Below are positions 55,491-64,000 of a stretch of DNA of 64,000 nt, in pieces; positions within the stretch are counted from its first letter, which is position 1; each line of letters opens with the position of its first letter. This DNA comes from Pectinophora gossypiella. Its lineage: Eukaryota > Arthropoda > Insecta > Lepidoptera > Gelechiidae. The translations under genes and the position numbers were made by a program. The stretch is taken from assembly GCF_024362695.1 (NCBI RefSeq), contig NC_065415.1, forward strand, positions 14,053,438 to 14,117,437. Reading direction: 5' to 3'. The notes beneath the pieces are model-generated. The model did not search any database. It had not been told where the DNA came from and saw nothing but the letters and a program-made list of their open reading frames with translations.

Positions 55491-57577
55491 TTACTTCTTC
55501 TTCATCACATCTTCATCGTCAGAGAATACTGTAAAAAGCAAAAAAGAAGATTAGAAGTGTTCTTATTCTTAATCGCCATTAAAGGTTGTACATGTATAAT
55601 CACCTGCCAACATAAAAAAATACTTACTGTCAATAGGCACACCCATGTCTTCGGTAGCACCTTCCATACATTCTGGACACAAAGTGGTTTCGCATGGATT
55701 TTGGGTTGTCGTAGGGAAAGATGGAGTCATTTCTATTGGTGGTGGCTATAAAACAAAGGACAACACAACATTTTATTTTATTTGCCATCTTTAAATATTA
55801 TATGATAAACTGAACACTATTCGTTACCTCAAGACGGTAAAGATAAGATAAGCGACAAGGATCCCACGTCGTGCAAAGAGTTGCGTTATGCATCATATCT
55901 TTTCTAGGTTCGTCACCAAAGTAGTCGAACGTAATAACAACGTTGTTATCTATTGCGCAGAGGTCTAGAAATTCATCGACTGACACCTACATACAAAAAA
56001 AACATAAAATTGAATATTTAATAATTCTTAACATATATTGTGGAAGCTCAAGAAATGTTTCGTCACCTTTGTTTTATTCCCACAGTCGAGAGTTCCATTC
56101 TGGAAGTAATTGTTTTCTCTGTCTCCGTTTCCTAGACAGAACATCCACCCTTCGTGGAAGGAATATTCAATCGGCGCTATTTCAGCTTCAATGCAAGGGT
56201 CAATAGGAATTTGTATGGAAGACTTTCCGTAAGTACATTTTCGTTCGTGCATATTAGCTTGTACCCGATATGCATCTAGATCGGGTTCTGAACCAGGAGG
56301 ACAATGGAAATAATTCCCTGAAAATTTATGAAGAGAATAAATAGTAATTCAATAGCAATAGATTCGCTCCTATTACAAAGCTGGTGAGGACTGGGTGTAT
56401 ATCTATACAGCTTTGCCTACCTCTTCGGGTATACAGGCTAGATGATGTTATGTTAGAGATCCTTAATCAATATTTCGCTTTCAAAATGTCTTATACACAG
56501 TAATCACTGAAACGAAGATGCAACAAATGTGTTAAAATAATGCAATAATAGCAAAATCAGTGGGCGTAATGTTCCCATAAGTCAAAGTATAAACATGGAA
56601 CGGATGAGAGAAATCAGATTAACGGTGGTTTGGCATGATCTATAGATGAGCAACGACCAGTGACAAGATAGAAGAGGAACAAACCCGAGAGAACTCACCG
56701 TTTTGAATAATGTAAATAGTCTTGTTTGTAGCACTAATGACGGTTCTAACAGTGAGGCCGTTGCCACCGCTTTTAATATTTTCCATGAGGACTTCCTGCG
56801 CTGCACGCTGCTCCCTGGACCACTTCGCCGCTTCCTCAGCTAGAATTTGGCGGCCTACCTTCCCTGGTGATTGAGTAGACTGAAAAATGTATATTACTAT
56901 ACTAAATAAAAAGTTAGGATAGGACCGCACTTCACCGTACCATAATAACAAGGTTGCACATTATTGTCATAAAAAGATAGATCAAATAGTTTACCTGTGG
57001 AGGATTCTCCATGATAACGTGTGGGCGGCCAAGAGTGTGTTGCCAGATCAACTGTGCCGCCATTTTGTACTTGGAACTGTGATGTAGAGGTTGGATTTGT
57101 AGGATCCCATACCAGGCTAACTCTCTATAGACACTGTCTGGCAGATAGCCCGTCTGTGTAAACGTAATAAATAGATAAGTATCGTAATAAATAGGTAATT
57201 ATGTTAAAAACTACATACCTACTTATATTTGAAACTCACCGGCATAAAATCCATATGCCATTCTTCTTCACTTTGTTCGGTACTGTAATCCCCTAAAAAT
57301 AAATTATTATAAATGTTTTTATAACTATTTTACAACATACAACAGTTAATTTTAAAAAGAAGAGGAACTTACCATCTTCTTCGCTCATGAGTGAATCTGA
57401 AGATATAGGTGTGAGCTAAAATGGAAACATATTTAGTAGTTATTTGAGTATACAACGTAAAACTTTACCTTTAATATTACATAACATATTTTTTATCCTT
57501 TATTTTCAATGTTATTTACTCACTTGGAATAAAATTAAAAGAGAATATAATAAAAATGGACCAAAATACGATCCCAT
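55491..57577 (-). CDS. uncharacterised secreted protein, nine exons
   Basis: Exons on the minus strand: 57524-57577, 57373-57415, 57240-57292, 56995-57153, 56699-56879, 56067-56317, 55828-55986, 55628-55745, 55491-55528. All joins keep frame; product 351 residues. The N-terminus MGSYFGPFLLYSLLILFQ is a signal peptide. An acidic stretch (SLMSEEDGDYSTEQSEEEW) follows, then a segment with TGYLPDSVYRELAWYG, an amphipathic charged stretch (LAEEAAKWSREQRAAQEVL), and a Cys-bearing part (FHCPPG, RKCTYGK, GWMFCLGNGD, DLCAIDN, LCTTWDPC, CETTLCPEC) with N-glycosylation sequons (NGT, NKT, NAT). It ends in an acidic SDDEDVMKKK. The exon 6 donor (GTGACG) is weak. I do not recognise the family; many small exons and conserved phase argue for a real gene. 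Confidence 0.75.
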
Positions 57578-58171
57578 TCTTTATTTTACAAGTGGATTAG
57601 ACCCCTAGCTACATTGAATGACTAATATGCACTGCATTTCAGTTTTTTAATCAATTAGTACAAAAAAGCCAGCCATAAACTTTTGATTGTAGCAATAAAC
57701 CTGAAATTGGCTTACACTAACAAAGTTAACAAGCAATTATTCTTCAAACAAAATAACAGAGTTTAATGTTTCTCACTTTATTATTATTATTTACTTATTA
57801 TAACTAATTGAATAAGAAGAGGTGATGGCGCACTATCTATGGATGTTGCAATCATTTAGAGTTTTATATCTAGCAGTAGATTAGCAGAAAGTAAAAAAAA
57901 ATCGAAATTTAAATCAGATCGAAAACCATGTGTTGTATACAAATAATTGATTGTAAAAGTCAATTTTGTTTCCGACTGTACTAAAAATGAAACGAAACGC
58001 TATCATATTTTTTTTCAGTGTTGTTTATTTTTGTATAGCGAAACGCGGCGCCGCCCATCATCTCATCTGTCATTTTTGCATCAAACAAGGTAATTAGCGA
58101 GTAACGATTTTCTTTGATTTATGAATAAAATTAAAACCTTAGAGTGAGTTTTTGACTAAAAACCTGTGAAA
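57578..58171. promoter_or_regulatory. shared upstream region of two divergent genes
   Basis: 594 bp separate the secreted-protein ATG (minus) from the LIM-protein ATG (plus). A CG-rich core AACGCGGCGCCGCCCATCAT at 58041-58060 lies nearer the LIM gene and is flanked by AT-rich DNA. A bidirectional promoter is inferred from geometry only. Confidence 0.35.
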
Positions 58172-60504
58172 ATGAACACTCTCGATAAGCAACTGGCCGA
58201 TCTGCGTATCTACGCAAACGAATTGGATGCCAAATTGCAAGATGATATTAATGCAGCAAAGATGAAACCTTCTATTCCGCCCAAGAAAAATAAAGCTCCA
58301 CTGCCTCAAATACCTCAGAGTTACACTGTGAAGTCTGCGTGCGAGCCCTCGTACTCATCGCGGCTGGAGTACGGGAGTAAAGCGAGTTCTACATACTCAA
58401 ATTTGGTGCCAGTAAAAAGTTGTATAGTGCGGAACACGGCGCGAGTGCGGAGTGGCGATGTGCTTTTATACAGTAACTTACTGCCTCCGGGAGGTACTAA
58501 CCACGTTTATTCCAACATACCGATCCAGCGTCACGTCGCTGAGGGTATTTACGACAGGGACACACGGTCTGAAGTTTCTAGAATCAGTGATTTGGGCGCG
58601 CAGTCTAACTACAGCGAACTCCGGCGGCCGGGGTCGGCGTACCCGCCTTCCTCGGCGTCTATCAACGCGCAAGACTTCTCCACTTATGGTGGATCTCAGA
58701 CTTCCTCCACATATGAGTCGTTGTATGAGCCAATAAACCCTAGACCATGTAGTCAACTGTCTGGTACCTCGTTATATAGTGGTTATGTTGGGCCAACAAC
58801 GGAACCTACACCAGAGCCTGACGATGAGCTGTACTGTGGCAACTGCTATCATTGTGGGGAGAAGATCATGGGGGAGACAACAGGATGCACTGCCATGGAG
58901 AGAATCTATCACATTAAATGTTTCTGCTGCCAGCATTGTGGGATCAACTTACAGGTACATTTAATAATATATATCTACTGACACACATTTGGTTTACTAC
59001 ATTATCCCAGGAAGAGGAAATGACTGAAAACTAGCACTGAATTGTGAGAGCATGGTTCCATCACATGAGTTATTTCTTTTTGCCCATATTCATAATAAAA
59101 TAATATTCATAATTACCTAGTTCTTATAGAAAAATATAAACTATTACTGGCAATAAATTTATTTTATTGTTATTCTTACTACAATTAATGATCTCAATAT
59201 TTATAAATAAAATAGTATGTTGTAGGTAGTTATACATTTTTATTTGCATCAAATCAACAATATTTTTTGTTATAAAAAATAGTATCTTTACTATGGGATG
59301 ATATATTTCTCTACATAAAAACATTAATTTATTTATACAAATTTTCCAGGGCCGACCTTTCTATGCAGTGCAAGGGCGCGCATTATGCGAGCGTGACTAC
59401 TTAGACACACTAGAAAAGTGCTGTGTGTGCAACTCTCCCATCCTAGACCGGATCCTACGAGCCACAGGCAAACCTTACCACCCACGGTGCTTCACCTGTG
59501 TCGTTTGCCAGAAGAGTTTAGACGGCATACCCTTTACTGTAGATGCTGTGAACCGCATACACTGCATTGAAGACTTTCATAAAAGGTGAGGGTTTGTTAT
59601 TAAAAAAACAAAAGACAAAATATTTTATTGGTTGGAACCGATCCAGTGGAAGATGAGAGGCTGTTGGTTCGGAGGTGAGACACATAAGAGATATGATAAA
59701 ATGCACGATAAGGAAAAAAGTTATAACTAAAAAAACTTGTCAGCCTTTTAAGTCTTATTTGGAATCCCTCCCACACAGACTTAACACATTCATTGTGCAA
59801 TGTTATTTTTAATAAACACATTGGAATTTATGTACAATAAGGTGCAAAAGTCCAGTCAGTTTCTTGCAAAGTAATAAATTAACTGGTTGCACTTAAGACC
59901 TCCTGATTACATGTTGTTTCTGTAATAGACCAAAAAACCTACAAAAACATATATTTTTTAATTATGACAACTAATAGTTCATAATTTCACTACTGTTTAC
60001 AAATAATTCGCTGGGCTCAGTGACTGCACTTTTGCTCTTTGATTATACATAGAAACACTATGGCAAGAAAAAATGCCCCACATATGGGACATGCAAGTTC
60101 GAGTTTCAAATTTATTGCCTCATACACAGTGAATGTGTTAATTTGACGAATACTTATTTTATTTTATACATACATAAGTTTACACCTATTTCCCGCTAGA
60201 GTAGACAAAGACCACGAAACTCCACTCTCTTGAACCATATTTTATGGTCTTCTGTCTGTGTAGATACGCCCCCCGATGCGCGCGCTGCCACGAGCCGATC
60301 GTGCCAGAAGGCGGGGCCGAGGAGACGGTACGTATCGTGGCGCTGGACAAGAGCTTCCACATCGCATGCTACGCCTGCGAGGACTGCGGCGCGTCGCTGT
60401 GCTCGCGGCAAGAGGGCCGCGGCTGCTACCCGCTTGACGACCACCTCTACTGTCGCGAGTGCAACGCGAGACGCATACAGGACCTCTCCAGGGAAATCAA
60501 CTAG
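58172..60504 (+). CDS. Zyx: zyxin/LPP-type triple LIM-domain protein
   Basis: Three exons: 58172-58954, 59350-59585, 60264-60504; product 419 residues. The N-terminal 220 residues start MNTLDKQLADLRIYANELDA, carry a proline patch (SIPPKKNKAPLPQIPQ), and contain repeated Tyr motifs (YSNL twice, YSNI, YSEL, YESLYEPI). LIM1 begins at Cys 225 (CYHCGEKIMGE), LIM2 at Cys 285 (CCVCNSPILDRILRATGKPY), LIM3 at Cys 345 (CARCHEPIVP, then EETVRIVALDKSFH). These LIM sequences match the zyxin/LPP/TRIP6 group rather than Ajuba. Such proteins sit at focal adhesions and adherens junctions, shuttle to the nucleus and respond to actin tension. No FPPPP Ena/VASP-binding motif is visible. All zinc ligands appear intact. 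Confidence 0.92.
59838..60055 (-). repeat. uninterrupted copy of the 30.4-kb outer element
   Basis: In LIM-gene intron 2. Contains AACTGGTTGCACTTAAGACC and CAGTGACTGCACTTTTGCTC, matching the outer parts of 30445-30925 in reverse and showing that the sequence at 30618-30885 is an insertion. A reversed LINE 3' scrap (ATACATACATAAGTTTACAC, GCTAGAGTAGACAAAGACCA) follows at 60160-60235. Confidence 0.6.
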
Positions 60505-62710
60505 CTCCAAGGTTGTGTAAGCAAGAGTATAAAAAGAAATATAGCCTAATTTGTGAATCTGGCCTAATAGTTTGAAAAGTGTAGCGTTAACATGGTAGGC
60601 GCTTGTGAATCAGGTCTAATAGTTTGAGCGCTACCAGGCGTGCATCGCAATTTTTAAAACAAAGTGTAAATATGCAGCCGTAGTATGCCAGGCGCGTCAC
60701 AACATGGGCTTCAACCTATAGACGCATTAGGGGCAGCAAGCAAGTCTTATCTACATCGATAAATTTATTACGATGTCCACTATATGTATTGAGTCGCGTC
60801 GCGCCTAACGGCTGCCTATGTTCTAATGTATAAACATATAAACTGTGTAATCCTCGCCTGTTTCGGCCTATCCCAAGAGCTATGTAAGTATTTCACCCCA
60901 TAATTCTCAATGGCCTATGAAATATTGTAAAAAAAATTGCAATAATGAAAAGTTTCACCTTACGCCGACTATTGTTACAACGAGTCTTCAAACTTTACGT
61001 CGGGTTTGGTATAGTACAGTCAAAAGCATAATGGAATAACTAAGAAGTAACTTACACACTTATTAGTCCCTATTGTGACTGAATAGTGTTGTTTCCTAAT
61101 CTATTAAGGAATAGAAAAGGACACAATAACTAATCACGAGGTTTCCAGGATTTTATGCCTGGTTAATGGCAATAAGTTCGTCCCCGATCACATGGGGCGT
61201 CATGGGACAAACATGTCGGTGTATACAGGGTGTTAGTGACATCGTAACAAAAACTTTGAGGGATGATTCAGGCCATGATTCTGAGTTGATATCAAGTGGA
61301 ATTTTCCGTCGCAAAAGTATGGAACGGAAAATAATTTAAATAAGTTCTAAAATTTTCATGACTTCTCAGACAGGAAATTCCACTTGATATCGACTCAGAA
61401 TCATGGTCACTAACACCCATACATACTTGTATGGCTACTGTATGTACTTGTATGGGGTGTAAATGACATCGTAACGAATACTGAGAGGGATTATTCAGCT
61501 GATTATTCTGAGTTAATATCAAGTGGAATTTTCCATCGCAAAAGTATAGAATTGAAAATAATTAAAAAAAAACTAAAAAAATAACATGAATTTTGCGACG
61601 GAAAATTCCACTTGATATTAACTCAGAATCATGGTCTGAATCATCCCTCTGAGTATTCGTTACGATGTCACTAACACCCTGTATACTATTACATTTCAGC
61701 CTAAGCCACGGTAAACAATGACTAATATTGTGAATGTTGTCATCTTATACATAATTATCAGTATGTAAATTACTATAACTTCTTTCCCACTTTATCTATA
61801 CCACTTGAAGTAGAGAAAGACCCGACGAACTTTACGTCTCGATGTAAAGAGACTAGACTTAGTTTATGTACAAGAGTAAAGCAGTTTTATAAATCTGCCC
61901 CGTAACATGATATATATATGTATACCACACGCAACGCAATAGATGAGTCGACCGTATTAGCCACGCGATAAATGAATTAACTAATTGTATCGTATCGCGC
62001 GTGCTTTATATCAGCAGCATGCTTGTCACGTATAAGCCTAATAATTATAGTGTATATGCTAGAGTTGTTTCTGTATAAAGGTAGCATTGTATAATTATTG
62101 AATATTACACTAAACATTCCTAATGCATTTAAATGTGTACTATTAATAAAAGGCTGTGTAGCTCTCACCATTCACGTATCTCTAGCGACATAAATGCAGT
62201 ATTACTTTAAGATGTGATTGTATTATAGGACTTACTATATACTTGTATAAAATATCTGCACTTGTTTATTGTAAATTGTGCCATGTAGTTACTATAGAAG
62301 CTAATAAGAATTTGTCGGTTGTATTATTTTACAAGTTCGTTAATATACACGTTTATAATTTAGGAGGTAAGTTCGTACTTTTGTACTTAATATTGTTGGT
62401 AAGGATCCGATATATTTACTGTTGTCCTTTTAAGCACATTGTCGTTTAAACTTTGCATTTAATGAATTCTTGCCATCTAAATTAAAATATTATAAATGTA
62501 ATCTGCCCGTTGCGTGCCGCCCGTATGTCGCACGAGACGCGATAATGAGCCATTACTTTGCAAACTTCGCCTCCCACGCGATATGCGGGCTGTATGCTAC
62601 GGCTCCTGATCTTTATAAGGCGTATATATAAAGCATGTAGGTATGCTAGTCACCTAGTGTACTATGATTGAATATATGTCGTTTATCTGAACAATTAATA
62701 AATGTAGCTT
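60505..62710 (+). other. LIM-gene 3' UTR and flank
   Basis: No frame of note. Candidate poly(A) signals AATAAA lie at 62145-62150 and 62697-62702; if the latter is used, the 3' UTR is about 2.2 kb and contains the MITE dimer at 61226-61684. Confidence 0.45.
61226..61684. mobile_element. family C MITE dimer
   Basis: Unit 1 (61226-61416) and unit 2 (about 61456-61684) each have inverted halves: GGGTGTTAGTGACATCGTAA, then TGATATCAAGTGGAATTTTC, and their complements. The outer termini read TATACAGGGTG and CACCCTGTATA, compatible with a TA target duplication. A bridge (CATACTTGTATGGCTACTGT) joins the units, as at 17150. Confidence 0.8.
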
Positions 62711-64000
62711 TCGAAATATACTCCTATCATATTATAAAATGTCGTTTTTTTTTTCTAATTTTTAAGTTGTACGTAGAGGGTAGGTAACGAAATAAAGTAA
62801 AACAGTAAATAAACCATTCTGTTTTAACTATTTATTTTTTTATACTATACAAGACATTTGTATTCTCAAGCGCCTCTTACTTGACTCAAGTCGTCACTTA
62901 CAAAACCTAACTACGACTATTTATTACAAACAACAAGAAGACTTTGGCTTCTTCACAAAAAGACTTTTAATACAACTTCATTGCGACCATTTTTTACAAG
63001 TAGAGGTATGTATGACACGAGCAAATGCAAATTTTACACAACTAGAAAATACAATTTTATAATGCAGCAGACATTTAAGTGCTATTCTGTTGCTGCCAAG
63101 AAGTAACGGCGTAGCAAATTATTTTTGTTGCAATTTACACGACCGTTTGTTCTCATTAGTTCCAACGTCGACCTATTGAGAATTAAACATTTCATTTATT
63201 ACTGCATGTAAATATTTTAATTTCAAAATTGTGCATAGGTAATTCTGCTGCAACTCAATAATAATCCTGACACCAGGGTTGGGTTGAATCCACCTTATAA
63301 CCCATACGATAGAAGATTAGGTAGACGTTGTAAGGGGTGTACAGAACATTCCAGAATTAAAAAACACTGCAGCGCACGGTTGCCGAAGTCAAAGCAATCA
63401 CGTAACTCCACTGTGAGACTTATTCTCACTAGTTCGACTGTCGAACGAATGAGACAAACATTACGACATTCCAAACAACACTTAGATGGCAACATATCTT
63501 GAAACATTTCCCTCAATTGTCCTCTTTGGAGTTAACATCAGCATCACCCATTACCGTTCACGCGCCATTCAACCTACAGTTATCACATTTTCTTAGAGGC
63601 TAAGGAATATTGAAATTACAAGAGATTTTTTTACAAAGATAAAATGTAGATGTAGCACTGAAAGCTATGAACATTTGTTCAAATTCTGTGGTTCCAAACC
63701 ATAAGATTGTTTTATTAGATACTATAACGCATGCAATGCCAGTAATTGTACATAGTTGTTGCCTAAAGCAACTATAGAAAAGTATATCTGTCGTCCTACA
63801 AACCCGAAGTTCACTCTTATAGAGATTCCGTTTACATTATGTATCCAGTCTATAAGTTCCTAGTCAGCGCCCTCTGTAGCTCTATATATACACGTCGCTT
63901 TGCGGCCGCGGGCACACTTACATCTAGGTACAAATTCTCATGCCGAGTTGGCATGCTCCAAAACCGTATAATTTTAAGATAACGTGAAGATAAGCATTCA
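62711..64000. other. window end, no gene recognised
   Basis: TTTATT runs near 62805-62835 could mark the poly(A) end of a converging minus-strand gene beyond the window. Bases 63248-63320 are a SINE 3' fragment (ATAATCCTGACACCAGGGTT, CCCATACGATAGAAGA). Overlapping short frames at 63284-63516 on both strands have no family likeness. Confidence 0.35.

Noticed and set aside
58478..58756. Arg-rich 92-codon minus-strand frame in the LIM gene
   Set aside because: Shadow of the GC-rich coding exon, no family likeness.
63284..63516. Overlapping frames on both strands near the window end as a last exon
   Set aside because: One overlaps a SINE tail and neither shows a family signal; could not be supported.

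Overview
This window looks like nuclear DNA from a moth or butterfly. Genes have several exons with GT-AG introns, the background is AT-rich, and much of the sequence is interspersed repeats of a lepidopteran kind: tRNA-headed SINEs, short palindromic MITEs, TTAGG-type telomere-like bases and fragments of several non-LTR (LINE) families. No bacterial, plasmid, phage or CRISPR features were seen. Most of the 64 kb is repeat-derived; six host genes stand out.

Layout. 1-4682 (-): 5' part of an unrecognised coiled-coil protein gene (exon 1 at 4299-4682, next exon running off the window at 1-105). Its 4.2 kb intron holds a complete two-exon ionotropic receptor gene on the opposite strand (2321-4283). 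4.7-36 kb: repeat-rich intergenic DNA with no convincing host gene. It includes a 5'-truncated LINE with an open reverse transcriptase frame (7160-9574) sitting inside a MITE, a 1026-bp tandem triplication (11.64-14.59 kb), a complete SINE whose head joins a tRNA-like A box to a 5S-rRNA-like segment (32738-33038), and a GC-rich patch at 27.2-27.5 kb that may be a promoter or 5' exon. 36002-47400 (+): a p21-activated kinase gene with two coding exons and a 9.9 kb intron. That intron carries a 4.29 kb hAT-like element with an exact 8-bp target duplication, itself filled with a dead LINE and tandem arrays. 51677-55085 (-): a methionine synthase reductase-like gene whose product lacks the N-terminal flavodoxin domain. 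55491-57577 (-): a nine-exon gene for an unrecognised secreted protein. 58172-60504 (+): a zyxin/LPP-type triple-LIM protein, head to head with the secreted-protein gene.

The host genes do not form one pathway. PAK (Rac/Cdc42 effector kinase) and zyxin (focal adhesion LIM protein) both act on actin and adhesion, but they are about 11 kb apart and nothing in the sequence links their regulation. The features most worth a second look are the flavodoxin-less reductase, the receptor nested in an opposite-strand intron with its stop codon inside its poly(A) signal, the hAT-like composite element and the tRNA/5S hybrid SINE. Exon boundaries were derived by eye from splice consensus, reading frame and family conservation; family names for repeats are provisional because no library could be searched.
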